Shown: positions 31,491-44,600 of the stretch, in pieces | Layout: every line of letters starts with the position of its first letter | How positions within the stretch are numbered: the first letter of the stretch is position 1 | NCBI RefSeq assembly: GCF_001625305.1 | Contig: NW_017802824.1 | Span: forward strand, 3,022,787 to 3,086,786 | Source: Branchiostoma belcheri | Taxonomy: Eukaryota > Chordata > Leptocardii > Amphioxiformes > Branchiostomatidae | Direction of reading: 5' to 3' | DNA length: 64,000 nucleotides | Program-made: the position numbers and the translations under genes | The notes under the pieces: model-generated | Database searches by the model: none | What the model was told of the DNA's origin: nothing | Seen by the model: only the letters and a program-made list of their open reading frames with translations

Positions 31491-32021
31491 TAAAGGCACC
31501 CAAAGCGATTTTCTGGACAGTAAAATTGGATTTCCAAAGTCAATTCTCTTTTTTTCAATATCTACAACGTTAAATTTACCCTATGCCACTGCATACAGAT
31601 ATCTGTGAGGCAAAAATGGAATGTAGCTGATGGAAAACAGTTGCTTGTTTCGTATCGTAGACTGGCTCTAGCTATTTATTGGTGATAACAGAAAATAAAG
31701 GGACTCCTCATATAGTTTTGTGTATGTTTCGAAAGCTCCACGTATTAAATGATGCCAACAATGTGCTACGAAATATCAGTATATGTAAAAAAAATATTCA
31801 GAAGCACGGTGATGAATACAAATAAAAGGACATGGACTAAGTGACTGCGAACTCAAGTTAGGTACAACTTATATTCTCGCCACCACTTTTACAATGGAAA
31901 AAAGGCGTTTACAAGACGTTTGAAAAACTATGGATAGCATGAGTCAAACCCCAAATATTTCCTCATCCAGAATATTTATTTTGTTTCGCCACCTTGAAAT
32001 TGCATTGAACACCTTTAATAC
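31491..32021. mobile_element. MITE family 3, longer copy
   Basis: The left AAAGGCACCCAAAGCGATTT and right AAATTGCATTGAACACCTTT ends are inverted, with subterminal TTGGATTTCCAAAGTCAATT. It is about 530 bases, longer than related copies, so it probably holds an insertion. Confidence 0.6.
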
Positions 32022-32286
32022 ATACTACCATCAATTATCTATTCAGCCAGTCAGTCAAATAATGAACAAATACAAATGTGCATACTCCGGTAAAGTCGTT
32101 CTAAACCTTTACATTGTGACGAATGGGTCTTAACTTTTTCTTTATTAATGAATGGAATCCACCAACCAACACAAGGTTTAGGCCAGGAATGCTACAGACG
32201 GCTATTAATTTGCCATATGGTCAATCTATATTAAAGCCACCATCACACGTTTGAACGGACAGCTACACTTCTGAACTCTTCTAGTA

Positions 32287-32651
32287 AGGCCACACCAAGT
32301 TAATTTGTTGGTTCTCGGATTCGCCTCTTCATTTTTTTCTGATTCGCAAAAAAAAAAAAGATTCTGGTTCTGAATCTCAAAAATGCTCATATTTTGCCCC
32401 CAACAGTTGAGGAGTGTCCTTTTCTTCCTAGTTGTTACAGTTTTTCCATCTATCACTGCAGTGGTTTGATTAAAAGTTCATTGTTTAAATATTAAACGAG
32501 CCTTTTGTGTTGACTTCATGGCTCCTATCATAGCATTTGGGGCTATGATAGGATACCTAGACCTGTTTTTATTTTAATTTTTTTTCGCCCTGTCGCTTCA
32601 TATTTTTTCTGAAAAAAATCCGAGAACCAACAAATTAAATTGGTGTGGCCT
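32287..32651. mobile_element. TIR element, AGGCCACACC ends
   Basis: AGGCCACACCAAGTTAATTT and AAATTAAATTGGTGTGGCCT are inverted, extending through GGTTCTCGGAT / ATCCGAGAACC. The ends are of the AGGCC..GGCCT type shared with MITE families 1 and 2, and the insertion site is TA. Confidence 0.85.
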
Positions 32652-32659
32652 AAATAATT

Positions 32660-34079
32660 TCACTGTCAAAGTACTTCTTAAGTGGTGTGAGCTGAGTTAT
32701 GTGCAAAGCACAGTGAAGTCACGGCTACTTTAGAAGATTTCTGATGCATCATTCCTAAATGGATGTGTTTGAAAGGCTATTTCATTTTTGGCTGCCCATT
32801 CTATGATTTGCCTGGATAGCCCCACTCGACTTCTTATCTAACCTCTTTCCATTTGATTGCGCCCCGTGTGTTAGTTATATGTTAGGCCTATTCCAATGTT
32901 TATAAATGAGGGGCTACGCTATATCAGGGTGGTTTTGGCGGGGGGTAAGCTAAGATTTAGACAGAAAACGAGGGGAGAGGTGGACTATTCAAGTGCGCAA
33001 TTTGGTCAGAGGACTCCCGCTGTAAACCTTTTTAATGTTGCTTTTAACCTGGCTGTATGGTTATCCATCTTATGTCCTCTTAGTATTATAAGGTGCGTGA
33101 AGATAGCATGCAGCAAGTGCACCCTGTGGCTACGTTCTTTATTGATGGAACAAAAATAGTACAGACCATACAGTAGCCTATGGCTATGTCCTATTCATAT
33201 ACATGCCATGTAGGTCGTCACACACACGCAGATATGTCGACATGGATTGTCGAGAAGCCTGGGTGTCAGACTGTTTCCAGGGCCCACACAGGCCAGTTTG
33301 TCGCCTCCAGGGCCAACATGCCCCCAAAGAAATTATACCACAGCTCCCCTTAGTTACGCCTGGTTGCCAGACTGTTTCCAGGGCCTACACAGGCTAGTTC
33401 CTTGGCTCCAGAGCCTACATGCCCCCAAGGAAATGATATACCACAGCCCCACACCCCTCAGTCGGGTCTAGCGTGCTGTACGTACCTCGGCTAAGCTTCG
33501 AGGGGACCTATACTCTATCTCTTTGTTAGCTGTGGTCTGTCCCTCCCCCATTTATCTTCACTTGTGGACTGTCACACTCCCACACCCCCTTGGACTGGTC
33601 CGAAAGTTAAAATCCAAAGTGTGTTAAAGGTGATCCAACCGTTTTGACCGTAGTATCCGAAAAAGACGAATTTGATGACAACGCATCCAATACGACAGAT
33701 CGACCTACGTATACTAACTTCTCGCCACAACGAATTTAATCCTTTGCCAAGAGCGCATCTAAATTGGGAAACGCTTTCAGACGTTTTCTGACTCAGTTAA
33801 AAATCCGTTACCCCAACGCCCCACACCACCCCTAAATTTAAACAAATTGGACTCTCCCAGTCCGGATGTGTGTATCTGCCTCAGTGTACGGCGTTCCCCG
33901 AGGTACTTATTAGCCATCGTGTGTTTCCGGGAGAACAACGTTAACGGCCGCGCTTCTTCTGATCACTGAGGAGTGAACCTTCACGGGCTGACATACGGCT
34001 ATCCGGGGTCTTACGTTCTACATCACCGGCCTCGCGTCGTCATAGCAACAAGACGTGAAGCGTAGCCATAGCAACGAGA
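32660..34079. other. Intergenic DNA, with a 101-bp duplication
   Basis: No exon was recognised. At 33257-33350 and 33357-33450, CAGACTGTTTCCAGGGCC and ACATGCCCCCAA recur in the same order, a tandem duplication with a period of about 101 bases. GC content rises towards 34 kb. Confidence 0.5.
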
Positions 34080-34270
34080 AGGAGGAGGAGGAGGAGAGAC
34101 ACGGAGAGAGAGCGGGTGGAATACGTAACGATTACCGGGAGGAGAGACTTTCAGTCGGGGGTTCTTCTCGTCGCGCGGCCCGGCGATGTGTTGACGGACG
34201 AGAACGTGGTTGACACCGTGAAATTCCCGGAGCTTCGTCGGCGTGGATTCGTGGTCAAGCCGTCAAGAAG
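34080..34270 (+). promoter_or_regulatory. Likely promoter/5' UTR of gene D
   Basis: A GC-rich stretch with GGAGGAGGA at about 34080 leads to CAAGAAG just before the ATG. No TATA box is evident. The transcription start cannot be fixed from sequence. Confidence 0.4.
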
Positions 34271-34319
34271 ATGTCGTTTTTCACCTTGATGCTTGTTGGA
34301 GCAGCAATTTGTCTCTCAG
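34271..34319 (+). CDS. Gene D, first coding exon: signal peptide
   Basis: The ATG at 34271 opens MSFFTLMLVGAAICLS followed by a split Gly/X codon at a good donor (G|GTAAGG at 34320), giving a phase-1 intron after a secretory signal peptide. This is the usual layout of genes for secreted or membrane proteins built from phase-1 domain exons. I found no following exon on the plus strand up to 64 kb that I could join with confidence, so the first intron may be longer than 29 kb, or this may be a broken gene. The longer open frame to 34585 runs through the donor and is not coding. The product is unknown. Confidence 0.5.
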
Positions 34320-35440
34320 GTAAGGGCGATGGTTGCAGTTGTCTGTGGGTGAAAAGATATATATCGACTTATTTTTGGACGCTGTCTGCCTTAAATGGCC
34401 AGTGTGTCATCAAAGAAACGCGATGGTTATCTCCGAGAGGTCATCCGCAGAGATGTAAGAATCTTACGGGGTATCTCCATCAAATCTCAAAGTCGGTTAC
34501 GCGGTGGCGTCTGGTGGAGTCTAAGGGATACGGAGCTTTGTACAGCCGCTATGTTATAGCTAGAGTCAACATGCGGTCAGTGTGATACATGTATTGGTAA
34601 TGTCCCCTGTGCCCTCCATCTAAACTTGAATGGCAAACATGTTATTCTATGACGAGAAATACGGAAATAAGTTGCTGATTCAATTTGCCATTCTAAATAC
34701 GTATGACATGGGTACAAATCTCTAGACTTATTAAGTCTGTAGTACAGGATTGCTAGCACAGCACACAAGGTCATAAATAAAAATAAAAACTGGCAAAATT
34801 ACGGCCTCACATTTGTGTGTGGTATGATTATATCGCTTTGGGGGAATGTCATGGAATAGGTGAAACTTGCCACATCGTAAAGCATTTCTCAGTACATCGT
34901 CAAACATTTGATTTCCACCTAATTTCGCACGTCAACAAAGTACACGATAACATCGCTAGATTGTAAAACATCATCTCACAAGTTTGCACAAAGGCTGTAG
35001 TATGAAGAGTTATAGGTTCAGGGCCAGAATTGTCTGCCTGAACATTGCATTCCCAATCACTCGCCTCGTAAGTTTCTGCCCGCATAGATCGTGCGGTTTT
35101 ATGTAGGGAAACGGAGAGAACCAAATCACCAGTGCACAGGCGAGCATCCCGGACCACTGATCAAAGTGGGTGAATCTATCAATGGCCAGGTTGGAATGGG
35201 AAACGCGCACAAGTAAGACAGGCTTAGAGCACGCGGATCAGAACGCACAGTTACGGTCAACCCGGGAGAGTCACTTAGACCTAACTGACGAGACTGATAA
35301 GAAATGCGGTGCTGTAGATTGATTGGAAAAGATACCAAGCAAAATAGAGTTAATCACACACTAAAGGCACTTAAACCACCGACATAGCCATACGGAATAA
35401 GCCTTTAAACCACTTCAGTTAGAACACCCTTATCTGTATA
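34320..35440. other. Probable intron start of gene D, nothing recognised
   Basis: No exon with matching splice sites or known repeat was seen. Confidence 0.4.
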
Positions 35441-37025
35441 GTGCTAATGTTTGGCCTCTGGCCTCTTCCATGTAGGTTGAGCGATCCGATTCTGACCTGA
35501 TATTGCGCTGGAGGCCTGGACTACCTTCACCTTTATCGTATAGTACTTTTGAATCAACATTATCCCGACGTACATCGACATTCGTAGGAAAAAAATGCCA
35601 AAAATTGTGACAGAAAACAGTTACTGGTAGGATCCTGGGCTTATGTTTGGGGTACCACCCAGAAAATAAGGGAGTCATCTTGGTGTTTGTTTCTGCACTA
35701 TTTTAAGACTATTAGACTTTTTTTGAATTTCTATTAGCAGTTGGCCCAAGTGTTAAATGCTCATAGTCTGAAATACAAAGCAAAAGTGCTACTGTGGGGG
35801 TGTATATGTGTCAATATGATTCAGATTTCCTTATTGAGAACGTTCCAGTTTTGCCGCCCTGAAATTGCATTGGACGACCTTCACCTATTATCGTATAGTA
35901 CTTTTTGCTTCTTGAATCCCAGTCGAGTGCTACTGGCAGTAGTTTCTATAAATTGCAGTACTGTGTACCTCGCCATTTCACCCAGACATGAACCTTTGGT
36001 AGTTACTGTCACTTCATATAGAAGACTCTTCTCTGTGTAGCGCTACTGTTTTGGCCTCTGACCTCTTCCATGTAAGCTGAGCGATTCGCTTCCAACAAAC
36101 TTGTATGTCTACATTGATGACCAGGCAAATGTCAAAGGGTAAAGGTTAGAGGTCATTGGTCAATGGATGAAAAGTATTGAAGTAAGTTTTCTCATACAAC
36201 AAGCTATACCGGACATATATGTAAACAATTTCAAAAGGCAATTCAAACTCTACTACTGGATAAATTATAGAGCTTACTTCCGTTTTGAGTGACATCTCAT
36301 ACACTCTTCTTCGGCATCACTAAAATAGCTCAAAAAGTTCGGAATTTATCTCTTCAATTTATCCTCTAGTAGAGTTAGAATTGCCTTTGAATGTTGTTCA
36401 AATGGACGTCTAACCTCCATCAACGTAACAGGCTATACCGCCTGACTAAATCTGCTGTATCATAATCGTCCTCTCTTGGTGCCCAATGCAGTTTTGAGAG
36501 ATTGAAAACCAGATTTTCCAGATCTAACTAACTAATATCTACAAACTAAGTTTAAACAACGCTATCCTATTGTATAGCGACATTCATGGAGCCAAAAAAT
36601 ATCCAAAATTGTGGCAGAAAACAGTTACTAGTAGGATACTGAGCTGATTTTGGGGGTACGAGTACCATCCAGAAAATAAAGGAGTCATCTTGGTGTTTGT
36701 TTCTGTTTTGAGACTTTGAGACTTTATTCGAATTTCTATTAACGGTTGGCCCAAGTGTTAAATGCCCAAAGTCTATGAAATACTATTGCAAAAGTGCTAC
36801 AGTGGGGCTGTATGTGCCAATATGATTCAGGTTACCTTATTGAGAACGTTCCAGTTTTGCTGACCTGAAATTGCATCGGATGCCTTTGAGCTACCTTCAC
36901 CTTTATCTTATAGTACTTAATTTTGCTTCTTGAATCCCAGTCGAGTGCTACCGGCAGTAGTTTCTATAAATTGCAGTTCTGTCTACCTCGCCATCTCACC
37001 CAGACATGAACCTTTGGTAGCTGCT
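35440..37025. repeat. Diverged tandem duplication carrying MITE family 3
   Basis: The block at about 35620-36010 recurs at about 36630-37020 (offset near 1010), including GGAGTCATCTTGGTGTTTGT and CAGTCGAGTGCTAC. A second block, GGCCTCTGGCCTCTTCCATGTA, occurs at 35454 and, with changes, at 36053 (offset near 600). A full MITE family 3 copy lies at 36478-36889, and a copy lacking its left end precedes 35878. Confidence 0.7.
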
Positions 37026-37249
37026 GCGGGCCGGTCAGTTTTACGTATGACTGCGTCCATGATCAGAGCACACCAGAATGCGTAACAAGTCCGCAGTTAG
37101 AGCAATGTGCAGTCGGCTGAAAATGTGCACGTAAGTTGAAAATGTATGCTAATTCTCTTCAACATGGACGTCTGGTTATGTATTAATCATTTTGCCATGG
37201 CAAATATCTATCGTGTCTACATCTGTGGTCATGTCAGCATGGCGTTTAA

Positions 37250-37735
37250 GCGATTTTAAGGTACTTTAGATCATATCATACATCGAGGGCTAATTGCAAA
37301 GATAAGAAGAGCATATAAAGAAAGACAAGCAATGGTAATGATATTCTATAACTAGAACAAAAAGCTAACTCCTACACATTGGATGCCTTTTATAGAAAGG
37401 ATGGTGAAATTTTAGTGCAAATTCATGCCCGAGGGCTAATTGCAAGAACATGATAACAAAATAAACAGTAAAAATGATTATGAGTAATGCTAATGTTACT
37501 TTGGATATAGTTATTGTTGGGTTTGATTTCTTATCTGTGTGCAGTGGAGTATGAAATGGCCGACACTTTGCGAGATAGATGTGTGGATTGGGAGGTGTTA
37601 ATAGAAATGCAGTTTTTTTTGTAGGCTCGGAGGGTAAATAAAGCTAGGGAACATTTTGGTGACCATTTCAAATAACTTTCGGTGCTATAATGAGGGCAAT
37701 GCCAAATAAAGTGCAATTCATCCTGCACTGCATTT
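37250..37735 (-). pseudogene. LINE 3' end, minus strand
   Basis: The minus-strand frame starting near 37728 reads Q-D-E-L-H-F-I-W-H-C-P-H-Y-S, the Cys/His box after a LINE reverse transcriptase. Downstream, the GCCCGAGGGCTAATTGCAAG segment is a 3' UTR motif also seen near 55465. The frame decays quickly, so this is a dead fragment. Confidence 0.75.
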
Positions 37736-37762
37736 TCTGTACAATATATGGACCTATAAAAA

Positions 37763-38103
37763 ATGTTGTGTTTCCTGTTTCCCTACCGACCCTAGAAAAA
37801 CCTGCCGACCCTAGTCTTTTTTTTATGAATCCCAGCAAGGACATACATTTTTTTCGAGCTGATCAACCTTTTCTAGCTCCATGATCTGACACCTGAGAGA
37901 TGAAACATTCTACAACCAGTTTATCAACATTGATATTGAAAATATAAGTGTCCTCATGCAAGTTTTACTTTGCTAAACTGTATTATATGACTTGGATGAA
38001 CTTGAATCACAAGCAAAAAGTAAAAAAAAAATGAAGAAAAAAAAAAGATAATCCCTACCTACCGACCCTAATTTCTTCAGGACTGAAACAGGAAACACAA
38101 CAT
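37763..38103. mobile_element. Short TIR element
   Basis: ATGTTGTGTTTCCTGTTTC and GAAACAGGAAACACAACAT are perfect 19-base inverted ends, and TACCGACCCTA occurs inside both. The interior is A-rich and noncoding. Confidence 0.8.
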
Positions 38104-38446
38104 GATTTCCTAGGCACAGTATACTGAAACTTGACCTGAATTTGCCTCCTCCGTTTTTTCCAAGTCTACAGCACTAGGTAAGTTGCGCACGTTGAGTTGT
38201 CACATGTGATAAGCTCGGTGTAGATGGATGGGGTGATTACAACCAGGAACGCCTCAGGACGAAATGGAAAGCAGATAAAATATCACTTAATGGTTCCTTT
38301 ATCTTAGTGTAAGCCCTGCATGTAAATTCATATTATGCCTTAGGTGTTAGCAGCCTTCTTACAATGATTTGAGATAACTTTAATGCAAAGTTCCAAGAAA
38401 ACTAGGATTTAGAAATCCTCGTTAAACAAGACATGGTCTTTATGTA

Positions 38447-38812
38447 TTTTGCTATCGAGACGAAAGCGAGATTACATGGCTTATGTTTCCAAATAAATCG
38501 TATCCTTATCATCTATTCAGGAACGAGCTTAGAAAAAAGGGATTAAAGAATAGAACAATCAAAACATGACATCTACCGAGGGGATTTTGCAGATGTTAGG
38601 AAATAGCGATATTAATGAACTCTTTACATATTTTGCTATCGAGACGAAAGCGAGATCACCTAGCTTATGTTTCAAAATAAATCGTATCCTTATCATCTAT
38701 TCAGGAACAGGCTTAGTAAAAAAAGGGCTTAAAGAATACAACAATCAAAACATGACATCTACCAAGGGGATTTTGCAGATGTTAGGAAATACCCATATTA
38801 ATGAACTCGTAA
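38447..38812. repeat. Two-copy tandem duplication, 182-bp unit
   Basis: TTTTGCTATCGAGACGAAAG begins both copies and CATGACATCTACCRAGGGG lies near the end of both. Identity is high, about 90% by eye. The 87-codon frame at 38566 spans the junction but is broken in the first copy, so coding is unlikely. Confidence 0.88.
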
Positions 38813-38829
38813 ATCCTGTTTACGAATGA

Positions 38830-41100
38830 GTGACGCCTTTGTGGTTGTGCTGACATGATAAACTCCCCACTAGATGTAATGATAAATAATGTTAAAGCCC
38901 TGAATTAGAAGGTAGAATAATAGCTCTGTATCTCAGGATTTACAACCTGTCAACGCATATCTTAAAATATAATGACTGCTTTATCTTTGGGCTGCAGATG
39001 AGGTGAATACGCTGCTTTCTAATAAGCTCTGTTGATGTGGATAAGTGGCTTTGAAGGCGGCTTGCTAAAGGACTGTTGATCTTTGAAAGTCAGGGAAAGA
39101 CAAACTAGGTTAGATGAGATGATACATCAGTACATGGCACTGATGAAATAAGCTTGAATAGCATACTATGTGTTTTTCTACTTTTTTTTAGCACAATCAG
39201 ATTATATGTGATGCAAAGGTCTGCTTTTTTCGTTTGTGTATGCTTGATACAATCATGTTTCTGGCCTTTCAAGTCATAATTTGTATGTTGTACTATCAAA
39301 TGAAGTACTTAGGGTAGAGGTTCGCGGTCCTAGATCTGCTCTTTGCGCCAGAAAGTTGAAAAGGTTTTTTTTACTACGATTCTCTTAGTTTAAGTCACGT
39401 AACATGTTATCATGACCACTGGTCACAAAAATCCTCAATATATTAGATATAATTTTCGACAATTTCAAACTTGTTAAAGTTTTCATCAATGCCATGGTAC
39501 GTGTAATTAATCTGAAAATTGAAATCAAGTGTGATACGTTAGTAAGATTATTAGTATGTCAACAATTGTTTTTTTTTCTTTGAAAAACGCTGGCTAATTC
39601 CGTCTGGGTAGGGTGATTTTATCGAGACCCGGAGTTCCCTCAGAATGTTAACGACTTCTCAAACTTCCACCAGGAGTGAAGTAAGGTAATCTCACAGATC
39701 GGCACACCCTTAAGACCACGCTTGTGAGGTGATCTATCTTAAGGGTGTGAAACTACCTTCCTGATTACGAGATCTCTTCGTCATTAGAATAGAAGCGCTA
39801 GTTTTCTGGCATGGCGAAACTTGGGAATATAAATGAGATTAGTGATCAAATTCTTCACGGTGAAAAATAAACCTCTATCCTTACCCGGTGCCTCAGACAT
39901 CTGTTTGCCATTGATAACAGGGAAATTAAGAAATTAGATCGGAAGGGATGAGAGCTATCAGTATGCATAGTTTATCAATTGCCTCTTTTATACTTGCATT
40001 TTTCATAGCTCTCCAGGAGTGGCATTAATATTCAGTTTGGGATAATTACTTGTTGATTACAGGCCCGCTGATTGGAAAACTAATTGTTGTTTCACGTCAC
40101 GTTGTGACCTTGCTATTGTTTGAATCTGATTGGAATGCCGTGTCCTTAATTAAATTACTCGGTAGCAAGTAATTGATGAAAAACAATTCTTCAGAATCGA
40201 GACATTATCTCAACCCCATCCAACAGTTGGTCATGTCATAGGTTGAAAGCTACATATTGTAAATATCTTTACCGACTTATGATGAACACTGCCTTTTGTA
40301 TTGTCATCAATACACTCACATCGGTCAAATTGGTCAGACCGATAATTACAGTAACTGTAGATGATACAATTATTGCCCTGTAAATGAGATCTTGGATCTG
40401 TAAATAACTATTCTCTGTATATATGCCCCTCTGGTTTAATGTTATGTAGAATATAGGCCTTTCGCGCCTGCAATAAAGAATGAATGAATAGCAAAGTTGT
40501 TTTTTATCATTCATAACCCTTCTTTAAAAAGAGCCGACGTTTTGATGACTGTCATCTTTATCAGAACAGTTATGGAAATATTTTGAATAAGGCAATCTTT
40601 GTGATATTGACACATACTGCTTCACATTAGCATATTTAAATCATCATTTCATACCTTGGGCGTTTAAAACTGCAGAGACAAGCTCCAAGATGAGTCCTTT
40701 ATTTTCTGGGTGGTACCCAAAAAATCAGCCCAGGGCCCTTCCAGTGACCATGTTCCGTCAGAATGTTGGGTATTTTTGTTCCATGAGTCTCAATATACAT
40801 TGGGATAAAGTCGTTTCAGCTAAGTATAAAGATAAATGACTAGAATATTGACTTTGAAATTGGATTTCCAAGCCCTAAAAACTACACTGGATGCCTTTAA
40901 AGCTCTTTGGGACACGGAAAACAGATCTCCTACAGCCCCCACCATTAACATTTCGTCAATGCCGTTCTAATTACTCCCAGTCGCGATCGGAAGCGGCCGG
41001 TATTAGCGGGGTTGAGATGGATTATATCCTGTGATTTCCGTAATTAAAACTAAGTGTTGGCACGCATATGGAATATCAACACGGAAGGGGACAGGGCTTG
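38830..41100. other. Intron or intergenic DNA, repeat-poor
   Basis: No exon was recognised. A LINE-like 3' end (GCAATAAAGAATGAATGAATAG) lies at about 40440-40490. A partial MITE family 3 lies at about 40670-40905, with right end CACTGGATGCCTTTA. Confidence 0.45.
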
Positions 41101-41111
41101 TTATCAGAGGC

Positions 41112-41212
41112 TAGCCTGGGTGCCATCCGTTTTGTAACGGGGTGTCTTGGACTCGCTACCCTTGGAAGAGAGTGCAAGGAGCCCCGTTACAAAATGGATG
41201 GCACCCAGGCTA
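41112..41212. mobile_element. 101-bp MITE with 9-bp target-site duplication
   Basis: TAGCCTGGGTGCCATCCGTT and AATGGATGGCACCCAGGCTA are inverted, extending to AACGGGG / CCCCGTT. The flanking ATCAGAGGC and ATCAAAGGC match at 8 of 9 positions. Confidence 0.85.
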
Positions 41213-41397
41213 ATCAAAGGCTAGTATAGATTTTTTTATTTGCAATTCGACTTAGACAATACGAAACATGGTGCTGAGATACTCTAGCTTTAGCTAATTT
41301 TAAGCTCACCACCAAACATACAAATAGGTGGGAAACACTTGATGTAAATCGTTGCCACTTTTATGCATCTGAAAACTTTATTTAACTCACTTTGCTA

Positions 41398-41690
41398 AAG
41401 CCCCTGTCACACATAGCCAAACATCGTCTCCCGAACACCGCCAGACTCCCCCTAACCATGGTTGGGGTAGGTTGGGAGAAAAGTCGGCTATCGTCGGCTG
41501 GTGTTCGGTGAGGTCGGCCACTATTCGACTTCGCCAGCCAAATCTTTTCAAAATGTTAAAAAAACATTCTGAAGAGTACGGGAGGTTCCACCATGGTTGA
41601 GGACTTGTTGGGTGGTGTTTGGGAGTTGGTCAGTAGTGGTTGAGTCGTAGTTGGCAGTCAAATTTGAGCAACCTTTGGAAAAGATTTGGA
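41398..41690. mobile_element. TIR element family 4, right end lost
   Basis: It starts AAGCCCCTGTCACACATAGC and has the CCTAACCATGGTTGGGG core. The matching right terminus is missing. Confidence 0.7.
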
Positions 41691-41699
41691 TCTCTACAT

Positions 41700-44600
41700 A
41701 GATCTAATGATTTTCAAGGATCGTCAAAAGCAAATCTTACACCAACACCACTAGCCACCACGTTCAGGATAACATAGTGCAGCGTACTGCCAAAAACAGA
41801 ATCTGCAGTAAAAGTCTTCTTAATCGATGTTTTTGAACCAAAGGCAGAACACTTTTTGATGTCATCAGCGTTGAGTCGGAGCATTTTTGTCAAATGTACA
41901 ATACGTCCAATCCTGCCCCCACAATCTATCTATACAACACGACAATTGGTCCTATGCCTAATGGCCATGGCTATATCTGCATCGTGCGAGCTTGATACAA
42001 AGTTAATTGCCATACGTTCTGTACCTACAAGGCACAATTAACTGTGATGTTAGATGTATCTCTTTGATCATGTATGCCCTAACAGTTACAGAAGGAGAGC
42101 AGGCTTTGATCTGGGCAGTTCCAAACCGTCAAAGCAATGCCAGCGGCGGCTTTAATTTCCTACACCGGCTTTCTTATTGATGCAATAATTACAATAGGGG
42201 CTGAGCGAATCTTCTGTAAAGGTATATCAACGTAGATAATTACATCAGGCCTTCAGTGTTGGAAGAAGGCAAATTAGTTTTACAGTGAGTTTTCTAGAAG
42301 GATCTTTGGTTATTTTTCTCCTGAGACATCTTTGTAGAGATATATCTCATGAAACCGCTACTCAATAATTGGATGGCCATGGTTTATCTACAACCCGTGC
42401 ACTGATACCCAGTCTCCTGTTACGCACTTGAGCTCTATATTTCTTTGGGGTTTAGCTTGAAGTGAAAATGATGAGGTATACGAGCTATGGATAATTGGAA
42501 AAGGGTGTGTTGGCTGGCGTTCGGGGAAAAGGGTCGTCCATTAGACCCTTGAACGTGTATATACTCAGATGGACGGAGTTTTCTCCAATTTCTACCAGTT
42601 ACGTGTCAATGAGACATAAGGGATGGTCTTCATTAAGTCAAGTAACGTTGATAGGATAATGGACAGAGGGTCAGCATCTGATGCTATCCTTAACCTGTAC
42701 ATTCAACAAAGTGCATTTCCAGGAAGACTAGGGTGTAATGGAAATGGAAATCGAAATGCGTCTCTGATTTAACTTTGGCTGTCCTTCAACCAGTCGTAGT
42801 AAGAATTTAGAATTCAGTAAAGAGCATAAAAGTTAACCGTACCAGAAAAGAACTGTAATTAACTGTACTTTAACTTTTGCTGATGAACTCATTGAGTACC
42901 ATGACCTTCAGCGAACTAGTTCAAGGTCAGTAACCTTTTCCAGTAGCCGGAAGGTCGATTGCAGGATGGCAGCTGGGAATCGAACTCTGGAGCGTTTGGT
43001 CCAGAACAATTTAGCTAGTAACAACACACGGTATCTCAGCCAATCAAGTTGTATGCAATAAGAGAGTCACTTTCGAAAATGTTTGAGCAATGTTTGCAGA
43101 AGGAATTTTTTTTTCTGCCGTAGCAACAAGTGTCAAAGGAATTATGTCCAGTCCAGTTCTTCATCTAATTTGTGTGAATTGTTCAAAATAAGGGTTGTTA
43201 CGAATTTATGTGTATTGGCATCAATTATGAGGCGTACACTCATAAAAAACGACCATTCTTAACTTGAAAGGTTGTAGAATTGTTTAGGGTTGCAAAAGTG
43301 CTCATTAATTATAACCCCCTCTTCAACGTTGAAATGGTATGACCTCAGCAACCAGCAAATCAGACTTAAATGTCGTCGCTACGTTAGGGAGTTGGTGTCT
43401 ATACATTACACAATAACGATAGGGAGTTGAGATGAAATTTCCTCACAAAAGTGACTTTTCTCCAAAGACGAGTCACGCAAATTACAATCCGTGCATTCTC
43501 TTGCCTTATTAGATCCTATAAATAAACAATAGATAATGACTTCAGTGATTTCCCCAAAGAGAAGATGTTTCGGCGCTGGATTAATAAGCATCGACAGGAT
43601 TCTCTCTTTGGTGGGCTGTCCCCAGGGAACCAAGCAGATGTTTGTCTGTGCCTCAAAGAGAATACCGTCTGACAGCGACTCTCAATTTATTGCCATCAAA
43701 CTGTACATAATTAGACTTAGGTCCAGAGCCTTGGCGCCAGAATCTTTGTCCCTCAATACTACGTGTTTTCAACTGTGTACATCGTATGCCCTAGTGGGAG
43801 GGCTTTCATTATGAAATAATGACTAAACTTCATCTCCAACACTGGAATGAATTGGGACTTAAGCACATTTTCGACTGACTCCATCAACCTTGGTCATGGA
43901 ATGGACTCGTCTACTCTTAGAACGTGACGTCAGAGACACGTGACCTTGGTAGCGGGTCATACGTCCCAGATAACTTGTGTCGCCCCCCGTCTCTGTTCAG
44001 AGTAGGTCTGTGAGCTCTGATGCGAGGGCCTTTAGTTTAGCTGTCCGAGAACTCAGCTAACTGCTTTTGATTAGTATGGTTGAATAACCGCAATCCTGAC
44101 AACGTCTAGTGCATTAGTGTATTGGAGTTCAACCTCTCCGTTAGCTGACGTTTATTTATGACTAACTGACAGCTAGTCTTCCGGGAGAGTACACAAGTAC
44201 ATACAAGACATAGGATAATATAGGGTTAATGACCCACCCTGAGGTGTATACGGTGTCATAATTCATGGTCGGTTCCTATAACCACCGAATAAACGACCGA
44301 GTCCGTATATCGGATATTAACGACATGGGTTATGAAGGAAACGGAGCCTTCTGAATGGTCGACGCTATCTGGCTATATGATAATAAGACAATAAGATAAT
44401 ATGATAATAAGATCATAAGACATAGACGTATCATCGTCATGATTATCATGATCATCGTCATGATCATCGTCACCATCATTACCACCATACATAGGCGTGT
44501 AGCTAACACAAAATTACATTACATACAATATTACAAAATAATAAGACGTGTGTGTATCATTATTTGATCCCTTTTTTCGTATGAAGTCTCCCGTGTACTT

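Noticed and set aside
34271..34585. 104-codon plus frame
   Set aside because: It continues past a strong donor at 34320; only the first 49 bases look coding.
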